A stretch of DNA of 64,000 bases from Eutypella sp. D-1 (lineage: Eukaryota; Ascomycota; Sordariomycetes; Xylariales; Diatrypaceae). Positions 35,146-46,937 of the stretch are shown here, piece by piece. Each line of letters starts with the position of its first letter. The first letter of the stretch is position 1. Made by a program: the position numbers and the translations under genes. The stretch is from contig JAJTTP010000007.1 of NCBI GenBank assembly GCA_023313575.1, positions 186,001 through 250,000 on the forward strand. The letters run 5' to 3'. Under the pieces are notes generated by a model. That model was given only the letters and a program-made list of their open reading frames with translations, was not told the origin of the DNA and searched no databases.

Positions 35146-37513
35146 ATGGCTCTATCTAGTATGACTTCCCTCACCACCGCTGCAGTGTTTGCGTCCCATC
35201 AGCACGGCAACACAAACGGCCGCGTTGATGGATGGACGGCGGCTCCCTCCCGACAGTTATACCTCTCTATCAAAAGATGGTCCCTCGATGACCTGAGCTC
35301 CGAGTTACTCGCCCTCATTTTCGAAGAGGTAATTACCTATCCCCCCCCCAGCCCCTCCGTCCCCTTTTTCATTCTGGCCTTTCCCAAACCCTTACACATG
35401 AACGTCCTAAAAGAATAACCCCATCGCGAACGTACTCATAGCTCCGGGACATCGACGCCGGATCGCTGGCGGCCGTTCGCCGGGTGTCGAGGCGGTTCGA
35501 GCAGCTGGCGACGCCGATCGCGTACCGGAGGCTGCGGCTCAACGGGCGGATCGCCGACCCGGCGGCCGAGACCCGCTTCCCGCGGGCCCTCGCACGTATC
35601 CGCGCGCACACCCGACACGTCGAGGCGCCCAGCGACCTCCCCGGCGACGGCGTGAGGTGGTTTCTCGACGGGATAGTGCGCCTGTCGTCGTTCACGTAAG
35701 GAAAAACAAGAACTTAGCACGCACACTCACTTTTTTTTACCTGCCACAATAACCTTCCTGTCATCATCGGTTTTCCTCTTTTATTTTTCTGATTTATTGT
35801 TAATTAACGCCTGCTACTAGGTGGCACTATGTCAGCACCAGCACCAGCGATGATGACCCGCATTCGTCCACGGACCCGGAATCCTGCAGTTCAGCGACGT
35901 TCTGGACGCCAGCGGACGTGCTGGGGCCGCGACACCTGAGGCCCGCGGGGACAGGGACGGAGATGGGGATGGAGGTGCACGTGACGGGGCTGCCGCTACC
36001 GAACCGGCACGAGGGCGCGGCGCAGCGACGGTTGCAGGAGGTATACGAGCGCGGGCTTCTGGCGGCGCGGCTCGCATCGCTGCGGCTCACGAGCCCCGAT
36101 CCACCGCTGACCACCCGCCTCGACGCCCTGCAGCGCCTGCTGCCGCGCGCCCGCCGCCTCCGCGTCCTCGATTACGGCGATCGGGGACAGGGCACGCGGT
36201 TTGATTTCTGCTCTTCCTCTTCCCCTTCTTCTTCTTCCTCTTCCTACCACCCATCTTCCTCCCCGCCGTCGTCGTCGTGGTTTCTGCCGGCCGGGGGACG
36301 GCGAGAAAACCGGGACGCGGGAGGGTATTACGGTAGCGTGGACGGCGACGGCGACGGGGAGGGCGGGGACCGCATGCCGGCGCTTGAGGAGCTGGCGCTG
36401 CGCTCGTACGACTGGGACCACGACGCGCGGGAGACGGCGGCGCGGTGGGATTTCTCGCGGCTGCGGGCACTGCGGCTCGTCGACGTGCCCGCCGTCCCGT
36501 TCCTCGAGGCCGTGCCGCCTGCATCGCTCGCCGCGCTGCGGGTGCTGCAGTGCGATTGCGTTGCCTTCTCTTCTTCTTCTTCCCCTTCGTCATCACCATC
36601 ATTATCATCATCATCATCATTATCGATGTCGATGCTCTCTGCTGCTGGCCGTGACAGCAGCAGCGCCCGCGCCACGCACCTTCTCGCCACCCTCGTCCGC
36701 TCCATCCGCGCCCTCGACGAACTCGCGCTGACGTGCCATGTGCGCGGGCTGGGGCGGCTCGTCGACGACGATGATGGCGATGGAGGAGGGGGAGGAAGGG
36801 ATCCGCTTCTCGCCAACCACGCGTCCACGCTCCGAACCCTGCGCCTTCGCGACCATGCCGGTCTCGCCGACCCGGAAGTCCGCTGTCCCTCGCTGCGACC
36901 GGCAGCCGTGGCGGCGCTCTCTCGACACCTGACGGGGCTGCGGGAGCTGGAGCTCGACCTCGACGACGTGGGGGAGGCAGAGGCGGGGAGCAAGAGCGAG
37001 GCCGGGGCCACGGCCGCGTTCCTGCGCGCGCTGTGCGCGTTCCCGCGCCTCGAGGCCCTCACGCTCCACGTCCAGACGGCCGTGCGGCCGTCCGACTATC
37101 CCGAGCTGCCGGTACTAGTAGGCCAAGACTACGGAGGAGGAGGAGGGTGGAATCATTGGGAAGATCAGCAGCGGGGGCCGCGGCTATCAAGACAGCCCGA
37201 TATCGACTACGAGGCCGCGAAGCACACGTTCGAGGCGCTGGTCCGGGGGCGCCAGCAGCAGCAGATGGGGCGGAGAAAAGGAGGGGCCACGACCACCATG
37301 CAATGGCGACGCATCCGACTCGTCGTCGGCGGCTGGAGGCCCGTCATAGGGGTCCGGCGGACGGGCGAGGCGTGGCGCGCGCTCAACCGGCGCGGGGTGT
37401 TCGCCGAGCGCTGCTTCGTGCTCGAGAGGGTCCCGGGCGCGGACGGTTTGAGCGGCGATGAGGGCGGCGGCCACCTGGTTATAAGAGAGGAGATGGCGAG
37501 GACTGTCGAGTAG
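35146..37513 (+). CDS. F-box-like protein with low-complexity insertions
   Basis: Exons 35146-35328, 35442-35695 and 35821-37513 give 709 residues. All three junctions keep the frame, with GTAATT and GTAAGG donors. An F-box-like segment covers residues about 43-98 (IKRWSLDDLSSELLALIFEE, then a LAAVRRVSRRFEQLATPIAYRR-type block). F-boxes link substrates to SCF ubiquitin ligases through Skp1. The rest is Leu/Arg-rich with short repeated LRALRLV or LRTLRLRD-like strands that may form leucine-rich repeats. Ser runs are encoded at 36208-36285 and 36571-36630, and a Gly/Asp run at 36765-36800. The gene is very GC-rich, so long antisense frames are open and mean nothing. The function beyond a likely F-box is unknown. 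Confidence 0.75.
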
Positions 37514-38122
37514 TTGAGCGGGTTTCCGATTTTTTGCACACCTGGTGCTTGCTTACCTGCAGATATTCAAGGGCCATACATATACCGTAGGCGATTGTGG
37601 ATGGAGGGGGGACCTGCTTGATAGTGGAGTTGTGGAGATGTGAGGAAAAAGGGGTTAAGGGATAGGGGGGGTAGGTGGTCTTTTGAAGCTCATTTTAAAA
37701 ATTCGCATGTTGAACTATTTTCGTTTTTGGGTTAAATAGGGAGGGAAGCGGAAACGACTAGATATCCATGACGCCCCGAAATTATTCCACTCCCTGGTTT
37801 CTACGACAGGGGCTCGTCAAAAGTCAACGGGGACGGTTCAAGACAGCCACTTTTTTCACCTTGCATCGAATTCAGATGTCTAAATAGCTTTCGGGTTTAT
37901 TTTCTTTCCGTAACAATATACGCTAGAAACATTTCGCGTAGTCAGACATGCCCGGAGCCATACCCGGATGGATCCAACAAGGACGTAGACATCCTTTAAA
38001 ATCTCACCTCCTCGGGGCCATCCCGAGCGGCATTCTCGGCAGACACATATTTCGTTTCTTTTCTTTCTTTTGGCTTCGACAAGTCTCTTACATGTGGCAT
38101 AATAATTGTTCATAATATTTAT
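37514..38122. other. Convergent 3' intergenic region
   Basis: This 0.6 kb lies between the stops of the F-box gene (plus) and ARPC4 (minus). It is AT-rich and presumably holds both 3' ends. Nothing else seen. Confidence 0.5.
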
Positions 38123-38868
38123 TTAATCAAACTGCGGGAAATAAATCAGTATTTGGTTTCAGTGGAACATATAGATGTAAGAAGAGACCTACCGGTGTCA
38201 GGAATGATTCGGCGACGAATCTTGCTCTTGCATTTAACTATTGGAATGTCAGCAAATGTCACCCAACGGCATGCGAGATAGCATGGGGCTGATGAGCAGG
38301 ACGTACGAAGAGTTTCATCTCGGAAATCTCCTTGTCAACCTCCTCCATGAACTGGATGATAAAGTCGACAAGCTTGTGCTTCAGCATCTCCTCGGTGTGG
38401 AAATTGGTGATGAGGAAAGAGATGTCGTAGCCCTTGACGGGTTTGCGGCGGAGGATGAAGAAGGCCTCGGCGCGTTGGGTCAGGAAACGGGTGAACTTGT
38501 GAACGAGGATACCCTCGATCTCGTCGGCCTGCTTGATGCGGATGCTGACGCGGACGCTGTTGACGCTGGGCTCGATGAAGACGCGCTCGTTCTCGTTCCG
38601 GGAGACGGTCAAGGGATTCAGCAGAACCTCGGGGGAGGTCTGAGCTTCAATCTCGGGTACATTATGACGCTCGGAGGTCTGGGAGGCGAAATCGGACAGG
38701 CATAGGGCGGAGGTCAAGCTGCTGCGTACGCACTGCAGGTAGGGCCGTAGGGACTGAGACTATTGCGATGACAATGGCGGAGCAGAGTGGGCCATTCATA
38801 GTCAGCGAAGGATTCACAGGAGGAGAAGGAGAAGGAGAAGTTGAGTTTAATCAATATTTACTTACCAT
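38123..38868 (-). CDS. arpc4: Arp2/3 complex subunit 4 (ARPC4, p20)
   Basis: Exons 38868-38866, 38759-38307, 38237-38193 and 38131-38123 give 169 residues; human ARPC4 has 168. The protein is a core subunit of the Arp2/3 complex, which nucleates branched actin at endocytic patches. After joining, the N-terminus reads [20 protein letters not shown] and the end reads [17 protein letters not shown], both close to animal ARPC4. The central region is also highly conserved ([75 protein letters not shown]). The first coding exon is only the ATG, directly followed by GTAAGT. The last coding exon encodes only Phe, Asp and the stop. A simple open-frame call would miss both ends and add a false tail. 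The gene is head-to-head with UBP6 across 1.04 kb. Confidence 0.97.
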
Positions 38869-39906
38869 GATTGTGAATGTGTGGTCGTCTGGATTTGAAT
38901 CGGGATGTAGGCGGAAATAGGAGATAGAAGAAAGGTGGAAGGAGAGTGAAGGCCTCGATCGAGACCTCTCACGAGAATGTTGTGAGCTATCGTATCGTAT
39001 GTATTTGTCTGTGTCGAACAAATAATCCCTTAAAATCCCTACTCTCGTTGCTGTTTTGATGGGAGACGTATATGTTGTGATATAGGTAGGGCCGCCCAAT
39101 TCCGATGACCTGGGGCCGAGAGAGAGAGAGAGACGTGTAAGGTCGCAGGTGGTGATGCTGGTGGTGGTGGTAGATGGTTATAGGGCTAGAGCTAAAAGCT
39201 AATAGTGATTACGACAGTGTCCACGGGTATCATATGGGGGATTCCATCGATGGGCTTTGGCGTTGCGGTCTAACAGTAACACAGTAGTACATACCCCAGC
39301 TGCCTAGGTAGGTAATATGCAGCTAACCCTCAAGACTCTAACGTGGGGCACTGACCTCGATATTAGAATAAGAGTGGGACTGGTGGGTTGGTGTACATAG
39401 TCAGATAGTATGGAAGCTGCCACCTTCCAGCGGGTAAGGCAGTGAGGCTGAACTAGCACGTGACGTCAGCGATAAGATCAGAGTATCTGTAACATGTGGC
39501 TTTTACAGGGTGGCTTTACAATCCAGGACACTAAACCCTTTGAGGAAATTGGTTTGCTCATCCCCCACTAGGTAACCAAAGTACATACGCAAGTACACCT
39601 CTACCTACATGAATCTAGGATGGCGTTCAGCCCTCTATAAGACTAATCCCATACACACCTAGGTACCTACCTTACCCTTGCCATCTACCATCCACCACCA
39701 CACTCTCTACCCTTCTTTAACCTCTACCACCGTCTTCCATCTTTGTGTGGAATATTCTCGGCCCCGACACAAGCAGCAGCGGCAGCGTCCATTTTTATTC
39801 TGCGCTCTTTCGCCCTCCTTACCGTCTTCACCCTGCTGCTTCAACCCACATCTAACATCTAACATCCCACATATCTTTCCTTGAGCTGTATGATAGATAA
39901 GTCAAC
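38869..39906. promoter_or_regulatory. Bidirectional promoter region of ARPC4 and UBP6
   Basis: The two start codons are 1038 bases apart and point away from each other. The region includes GA repeats (39119-39133), two dispersed TAGGTA motif copies (39303-39315 and 39657-39672) and a pyrimidine-rich leader before UBP6 (39660-39890). No gene seen inside. Confidence 0.5.
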
Positions 39907-41730
39907 ATGTCGTCAATACCAGGTAAACAACCCCCTCCTCCCCTCCCATCCCCCTCCCGCACATCCACCCCGTCCCAAATCCAGCGGATAGTATATAGCG
40001 TCACTGGGTAGTAGTAGAATGTCGGCTTACATGAACATATAATTTCGTCTTGCCCCATAGTCGTCGTGAAACACCAAGGAAAGGCCTACAATGTCGATGT
40101 CGACACCGAGTCCCCTGGCGAGGTCTTCAAGTTCCAGCTCTTCAGCTTGACTGGTGTCGAGCCTGAGCGCCAGAAGATCCTGATCAAGGGTGGTCAGCTG
40201 AAGGACGACACTCCTATGAGCAAGTTCAACCTAAAGCCGAACCAAAACATTATGATGTTGGGTACACCGGGAGACGCCGCTGCTTCTGAGCTTGCCCGTC
40301 CTAAGGAGAAGATCAAGTTTGTCGAAGACATGACGGAAGCCGAAGCTGCACAACAAGAGGGAGCAACTCCTGCCGGTTTGACTAACCTCGGAAACACATG
40401 CTACCTGAACTCCACCCTGCAGACCCTCCGTGCCATTCCAGAGCTTCAGAATGCTCTTGTCAAATATGTGCCCCAGCAGGACCCTCTGGCTCCTGGCGGC
40501 CTCGACCTGACCAAACAACTTCGAGAACTCTACAAGAACATGTCCGAGACCCAAGATGCCTACGTTCCCATCGCTTTCCTGAATGCTCTGCGAAACGCCT
40601 TTCCTCAATTCGCCGAGCGATCCCGGACAGGCCAAGGAATGGCTCAGCAGGATGCTGAAGAGGCTTGGTCCCAGATTATCTCTCAAGTCCGACAGAAGTT
40701 GCGCGTGAAGCCCGCACCCGAGGACGCCGAGGTATCTTTCATCGATAAGTACATGTCCGGAGAGTTTACTTCGACACTGGAGTGTGACGAGCCCGCGGCA
40801 AAGGAAGGGGGAGAAAATGCTATTACCAGCAAGGAGTCCTTTCTGAAGCTGAACTGTCACATTGATTCGAGCACCAACCACCTGCGGGACGGCATATTCA
40901 ATGGACTGAAAGAGAAGCTGGAAAAGAGATCCCCGGTCCTGGGAAGAGACGCTGTCTACACCAAGACCTCCAAGATCTCCCGGTTACCCAAGTATCTGAC
41001 GGTCCATTTCGTTCGCTTCTTCTGGAAGCGGGAGACTCAGAAGAAGGCCAAGATCATGCGGAAGGTCACATTCCCTCATGAGCTTGATATCGTCGAGTTC
41101 TGTGACGAAAAGCTGTCGGGCGCTCTAGTGCCCGTCAGGGACAAGGTTCGTGAAGTGCGGAAGGACGAGGAGGACTTCGAGCGTTCCCGCAAGCGTCGCA
41201 GACGATCCGGCCCCAATAACGATGATATCGCCGGTGGTCACGGCGCCTCGGATAAGGACACAAAGAAGGACGAGAAGAAAGATGAGAAGAAGGCTGGCGG
41301 TGCCTCCGCCGACGGCGATGTCGAGATGGGCGAGACCTACAAGACCGACGCCGAGATCGACGCGGAGCGCGAGGCGGCCCTGCTGGCTGCCAAGAAGGAA
41401 CTGAACGCGCTCATCGACCCGGAGCTCGCCAAGGACGACGGGGCGAACCAATCGGGCCTGTACGAGTTGCGCGGTGTCGTCACGCACCAGGGCGCCAGCG
41501 CCGACAGCGGCCACTACACCGCGTACGTCAAGAAGACCGCTCCCGTGGATGCCAAGACTGGCAAGCGCAAGGAGGAGGACGGCAGCTGGTGGTGGTTCAA
41601 CGACGATCGGGTCTCCGAGGTTACCGCTGACAAGATCGACGCCCTCGCCGGTGGCGGCGAGTCCCACTCTGCCCTCATCCTGCTCTACAAGGCCATCCCC
41701 CTTCCTAGCGCCGAGGGGACCATGGACTAG
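39907..41730 (+). CDS. ubp6: Ubiquitin carboxyl-terminal hydrolase 6 (proteasome-associated)
   Basis: Exon 1 (39907-39922) encodes only MSSIP plus one base, and exon 2 (40061-41730) the rest, giving 561 residues. The order is an N-terminal ubiquitin-like domain (about residues 6-80: VVVKHQGKAYNVDVDTES, QKILIKGGQLKDDTPMSKF) followed by a USP protease. This is the layout of Ubp6/USP14, which trims ubiquitin chains at the 26S proteasome. The Cys box is GLTNLGNTCYLNSTLQTLR with catalytic Cys119. The His box is ASADSGHYTAYVK with His at about 490, followed by SWWWFNDDRVSEV. A charged Lys/Asp/Glu insert at about 365-415 (SRKRRRRSG then repeated KKDEKK) lies inside the catalytic domain and is low-complexity. 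All key residues are present, so it should be active. Confidence 0.95.
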
Positions 41731-42197
41731 ACGAGACGAGACGGGCTCGTTAGGTGGGGGGCGTCACGGGCATGGCTTGAATCCCCTGAACCTCCCCCTA
41801 TCCACTGTTTGCATGCCAGGCGTTATGATGTAATGTGCGCGGGAACAGCAAAAGAAAAAAAGGAACTAGAGATGAATGGCATGGCATGGCGTGGCACGAT
41901 GTGTGGGTGTCGTCGATATACCCTAGCTGCGTATGTGTGCGTGTGTTTTTTCCCCTTCACTTCTAGCTGGCATAGATCTTGTCTAGGGAAGTACGTAGCT
42001 AGTATGTAAAAGCCTACGCGGGCCTCTTTTCCCGGCTTAAATCTTCGACTTTCCTTATGATGCTCAAAGTGCGTTACTGGTTAAGAGTTAATGTTTTAGC
42101 ACGAAATGGTCAGCCCACGTCTACCTAGGTAAGCAAGCTATGCGGGGATGTTTGTGAACTTCGTATCTATCTCGTAAAACCCTATTGAGGAACTCTT

Positions 42198-42218
42198 ATA
42201 GATAGATAGATAGATAGG
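42198..42218. repeat. (ATAG)5 microsatellite
   Basis: Five copies of GATA/ATAG lie in the 3' flank of UBP6. Confidence 0.85.
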
Positions 42219-42297
42219 GAGGGAGGGCTTTTCTCTCGAGGTAAAATCTTAGTTAGATACGCATGAGTCTCTAACAAATCAAACCCCCTGAATCCCA

Positions 42298-42317
42298 GCT
42301 AGCTAGCTAGCTAGCTA
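42298..42317. repeat. (AGCT)5 self-complementary repeat
   Basis: Five copies of the palindromic unit AGCT. The whole array is a perfect palindrome and may extrude as a hairpin. Confidence 0.9.
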
Positions 42318-42984
42318 TCCCATCCGACTCCCACGGCTCCCTCGTTCTCTATGGGTAATCTCTGGCCAACTTGAGGTAACCAGAAAACAGCACCGATACA
42401 GAGTCTTCGGGGTCTTTCACTGCCAACTACTCTTGACTTTCTTCTCCGCCTGGTTCAGTGCTTGCTTACTTTCAAAGCTGGTAATACCTCGCCCTTTCGA
42501 CCAGCGCAGCACCTCTCCAGGGTACAGGTTCAACCAGGCCTTTAGTTTGTCATCCAGAATACGTAGATATTCAGCGATTTCACCTATACATACTTACATA
42601 CGCCTTGACATAGTTATGCACACGCCTCTGGACAGCATATAGATGGACAGAAAGACTGAGCAAGGGGTGCACATGTCCAAATGCTGCGCCAAGGTGCGGT
42701 ATATACTACCTACTAACCTAACTCGAGCTCGAGTTCGAGTACCACCATCCCATCCCATCCCATACCAAGCTATAGTCCTAGCTTCTCTCTCTCTCTTTCT
42801 CTCTTGCTCGCTGATTCATGCCCGGCCAAGAATTTTTCTTATGTATATTGTAGCGTAGTACCAAAACCGACGTCGAAGGAATGACATTGATGACATGGCC
42901 CTATCGCGCTACCCCCGACTCACCGAAACCTTCGATGCAGAGCAACCCTCCCGCCGTGGCACCGCTGAGGTTACAGGTTAAAAA

Positions 42985-43044
42985 CTGGTTGGCTGGTTGG
43001 CTGGCTGGTTGGCTGGTTGGCTGGCTGGCAGGTAGGTAGGTAGG
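42985..43044. repeat. (TGGT/TGGC)n then (AGGT)n compound repeat
   Basis: A 60-base array of GGTT and GGCT units, with the pattern GGTTGGCT repeated, ends in GGTA units. It probably arose by slippage. Confidence 0.85.
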
Positions 43045-43379
43045 CAAAGGCCAGACTGCTACCCCCGTATAATATCGACGGGCGCGTCGGCGTGGTTCCT
43101 ACTGGTTCGCCTGGCGGCCGGGGGGGGAGTGCAAGGCGAGGCTCACTGGTTTTTTTTGTCTATGTCTACGTTCATATCCAAAACCTAGCAAAGCGCATAA
43201 ATCACATTGTATCTATCCTCTAAATTTTATGGGGGAAAAGCGAAAAGCCATCATACCGGTGGGTCAGCGCTTTGCAAATTAAGCGCTGGAGGGTGCGGCT
43301 TGCGTACCTGGAAGGTGATGTGGGTGAATCTTGTGAGCCTTGCGGAATGACATTGAACTGGCTTGTCTTGGGGGCGGAA

Positions 43380-43393
43380 GGGGGGGGGGGGGG
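43380..43393. repeat. G14 homopolymer
   Basis: Fourteen consecutive G bases. The length may vary or be miscalled. Confidence 0.9.
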
Positions 43394-44266
43394 CTGTTGA
43401 TGTATACTTCGCGTATATCTGCTCGATGTCGCGCCTAGACTACCGGCTCTCGTCGCACGGCAGGATGACCTCTCAGAGTAAAGCCAAAGCGCAGGATATG
43501 CCACAGTGATTATTCTACTACTTAGTAATACGTTGGAAAGGGGGAGGTTAGAAATACATCCAGTAGTAAAGACGGGGTGTTTCTTTTTTCTTTTTTTCAT
43601 CCCGCATTTGTAAGCCGCTATTTTCCTTGATCTCCGCGAACCACGTCGCCATGTACCTCGGAATGCTAGTCTGACAAGATGCGACGTCACAACTTGCCAT
43701 CCTAGTCTGGGATGGTATGTATATACATGACGATGCACAAATTCAATTTTCTTCGTCGGGTTCATCAGCCTTACAGTGATGAGTGATTAAGGGTTTCTCG
43801 AGGTACGTACTAAGCCGGTGACTTCGAAACAGGGGCCCGTGACCTTTTGCCTACCGCTTAAATGCGAACCCTCGATGAGCTCAACAGCCTATTACCAGTA
43901 CTGGCTAACTTACCTTTAGCTTTGAACCATTCGTAAGGCAAGCTATCCTAAAACACAAAACGTGGCCGTCGTGACCTCAGACTGGGTTTCCTTCTTTTTC
44001 TCGCCATTTTGTTTGGTGGAAAGAGGAGAGATATTTCGACTCTTCGACAGGCAGCATGTTCTTCTCAGCCGGGCGATATGATGTTGGGTAATGCCCGCGG
44101 GATCATATCATGCCGTCCGCACGCAGTTATAGTCTTTAGACTTGCTCACTAAGTCCCTGCCCCGAGATGTGACTGAAAAGTAACGGGTATCATAAGAACA
44201 CCGACACGACGCCTACTTTCTCTACCCGAAATAAAAAAAGAGAAGGGAATAAAAACGCATAGAAAG

Positions 44267-45485
44267 TTAAGGTGAACAAGGCATGGGGGTAGGCCGTGGC
44301 GCTGCCCTTTCATTATATTCCCTTTCAAGCAGGCCATTGCCTACCGCGCTCATAGACATCGAATACCAAGCCATGATCTCCAAGGACGGCATCGTGCTGT
44401 TCACGGGACCATAGACGCCCTTCTTATCACTCGGCCTATACGCCGGCCCGCCGCGGAACTGCAAATCCACTCCCCGGAAGTAGGCCATGCCGTAACGCGG
44501 GGCCCACGGATCTGTCAACCTGTCCTCGACAATCTCGTTGGTCGGTAGGCTGACTGTGAGCTTGTATTCGGGTGGCCCGCCCAGGCACTTGAAGAGCGCC
44601 GGCCCGCTGAGCATCAGTTCATGCAGGTCCGAGATCAGGCGGCCGTCGAGCCATAGCCTCACCTCCCGCACATTCTGGAGCGTGCTAAGCGTCTGCCACA
44701 ACTGCTTCCACTCCGAGTCGTTCCAGGGCATGTAATTGTTGATGTCCTCACATGATAGGTGGAAGGAGAAGTTCAAGCGTCGGATCTCCCGAGAGATAGG
44801 AGCTTGCTGGCGTGTTACCAAAAAGTCGTGGGCCGCCTGAACCGAAGTGAAGTTTAGCGTCAAGTGTTCGCCGATAGATTGTAGACATTCGAGATACCTT
44901 GCGCTTGTCAACATCGAAATATATCCCGGCGGAAAAGTGGCAGCAGTCGGATACTCACATTCTCTTGCACGTCGTAAGCACAGGCAAGAAAGGGCTACGT
45001 TTATCCGGGCCATGCCTCGCCAGGTGCTCTTCGCACTTCCAGTGCTTGGTCCAGGCCGACGACAGCTGCCTGTGCAGGGCGGCATCGGAGAAGTACGTCT
45101 TGTGGGTTAGGGACTTCTCGCGCCTGAAGTTCTCAACGAGGTCGTCCCGCTCGTCCGCGGCGTCGTGGTCCGTGATGCAGGCGCACCGCCGCAGCCGGCC
45201 ACCGTGGTGGAAGACGTGGTGGGACGTGCCCGTCGCGCGCCAGAGCTCCTCGTAGATCTGCCGCCGGATCTCGTGCGGGAGCTTACCGAAGAAGACATAT
45301 TCGAATTGGTCGTGGGCCGATTCCACGAGCTCGGCGGCGGGGATGGACTCCGGGAGTGTTGTCGGCTCTTGCGGTGGCTGGTTGTCGCATACGGCTGCTA
45401 CCGAGGCTTCTAAATCGAATCCGTAGTGATGTAAACCGGTCGACCGCGCAACTGCGCTAATCATTTTTCGAATGAGGGATGCCAT
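44267..45485 (-). CDS. Fungal DUF7730-like protein
   Basis: Exons 45485-44959 and 44897-44267 give 385 residues. The intron (61 bases, GTGAGT donor) restores the sequence PVLTTCKRMYLECLQSIGEH, which is the usual course of this family, so the two open frames are one gene. The conserved block begins with FEYVFFGKLPHEIRRQIYEE (residues about 60-80), then ELWRATGTSHHVFHHGGRLR and CITDHDAADER, and ends with the LTTCKRMYLECL segment followed by LTLNFTSVQAAHDF. The first part looks like an F-box-like helical start (LPHEIRRQIYEE), and the second half may hold short beta/alpha repeats. Hundreds of such proteins exist in these fungi and none has a clear function. No signal peptide or membrane segment is seen. 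Confidence 0.82.
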
Positions 45486-46937
45486 GATGATTGCATAGGG
45501 TTCTAGCCAGTGTATCCCTCGTGGTCGTAATGAGCTAGCGATTACAAGATCAAGCGGGTGATAAACGCCTGATTAAATATAATAACTAGGACTCCGAAGA
45601 CCCTTATATATACATTTCATCTGAGAAGACTCGCCCACGACGTGAGATTACTGAGCTTGTTGCGAGCTAAATCGTGTAACTCAGCGACTTACATCAGACG
45701 AACGGAGTTTTCAGGAAACCGAGAACTCCGTTCGATGTGTTGTATAAATGTGAGGCAATACCCAGCCTGGGAACCTGGTTTGCTGTACGCAGCGGATTGT
45801 CAAATGCAACGGTGGAGACGCGGAGTGACGACAGAAACCTTGGTAACGTACGAAGTAAACTCAAAGTAATAAACTCTCTTACGTGCATGCTAGACATGAT
45901 GGCTGGCTGCCAGAAACGGTGGCTGTGCTTCCGATAATTAGAGTACGTACTTCTCTGTTACTGTTACAGTCTCTAGGTGCTGTAGGTGCTAAAAGCAACC
46001 TTGGAGCCAGGTAATGGCGCACCTTTACCAGGGGCACTTGGCCGTCTTGGCGTGCATCCCGAGTCACGGCAAACAGGCTCCAATGGCTGCTGCTGCACCG
46101 ACTGACAGATAACTAAGGGTCGGATTTAGGAACAGGTTTAGGAACAGGAAGCAAGGGGGGAGGGAGATGATTGCATATTCAAGGTAGTGGCTTCCTGCCC
46201 GTCAGCCAATATCGAATTAAGCCTCTCGTAGGAATTCTTTACTCGGACTTTCGAGCCTTCTCCTTGATAAAAACGCCGTGTCTCCCAGTACATGAAAGTT
46301 GCACGGCATGCTGCAAGTTATTCGGTCAAGTTGCGGCTAGGCTACGGCTACGCCCTGCCCATACTTGAAAAAATGTAGTGCACACGGCACCCGAAGAGAA
46401 GACAAGCGCTGTTGTGTCATGCCGCTCGTGGTTGCGACAGCGACATCCATGAGACCGTTGGCTGCACTTCGAATACTTGGTCTGCTTGGCTCCCTACAAC
46501 GAAGAGCCACAAGGCCGACACGTATGAAGATCTAGCCACCAACCCCGGAGACTATAGGTCAGACGGGAGTGGCCATGGTGCCATTGTAGAAAGCCCGGTG
46601 CCTTTGCATGCGGGAGCTACCAATAGATCCTCATGCAAGTCATACACGCCGTTGTACCGCTGCATAATAATTCCCCCCTCTGGAAACGATGCCCGCAGCT
46701 TGGCTCGCTCCGGATTGGACGTTGAATTTATCCTCAGCATGAATGGCTCTATTTGACAGCAGCGGCATAGATGGACGCGAGGGACGCTGCTCGTGGGCGT
46801 CTTGTATTAAAATGATGGCGCCTCCCCTCCGGTTCAGCTGACTATGAACGCAGTCCATACCCTGTGACCCAATTTTTAGGACGTGGATATAGCAATGCGA
46901 TTGAGTTAACAAAGCGCTATCCCTAGTCTTTGAAATC
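45486..46937. other. Divergent intergenic region
   Basis: This 1.45 kb region separates the starts of the DUF7730-like gene (minus) and the small membrane protein gene (plus). It has an 11-base inverted repeat (listed separately) and a short tandem duplication near 46127-46150 (GGATTTAGGAACAGG-like). No coding frame is convincing. Confidence 0.5.
45699..45734. repeat. Inverted repeat, 11-base arms
   Basis: CGAACGGAGTT at 45699-45709 faces AACTCCGTTCG at 45724-45734 with a 14-base spacer. The arms match perfectly. It lies about 215 bases upstream of the DUF7730-like start and could be a paired binding site or a hairpin. Confidence 0.7.

Larger units (their letters stand above)
41731..44266. 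other. Intergenic region with many microsatellites, no gene supported
   Basis: This 2.5 kb region lies between the stops of UBP6 (plus) and the DUF7730-like gene (minus), so it contains no promoter for either. A 181-codon minus-strand frame at 43220-43765 spans a G run and has no recognisable domain. Four simple repeats stand out and are listed separately. Confidence 0.5.

Noticed and set aside
36087..37069. Several long antisense and alternate-frame open frames in the F-box gene
   Set aside because: High GC and Ser/Asp codon runs keep other frames open; only the frame joined to the F-box exons makes sense.
43220..43765. Minus-strand open frame of 181 codons
   Set aside because: Spans a G14 run that reads as polyproline, with no domain or splice context.
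44267..45085. Starting a separate gene at the 272-codon frame
   Set aside because: Its first part lies in the frame shadow of exon 1; the intron at 44898-44958 restores the conserved CKRMYLECL run.
46412..46756. Plus-strand open frame of 114 codons
   Set aside because: No family resemblance and a comparable frame lies on the other strand.
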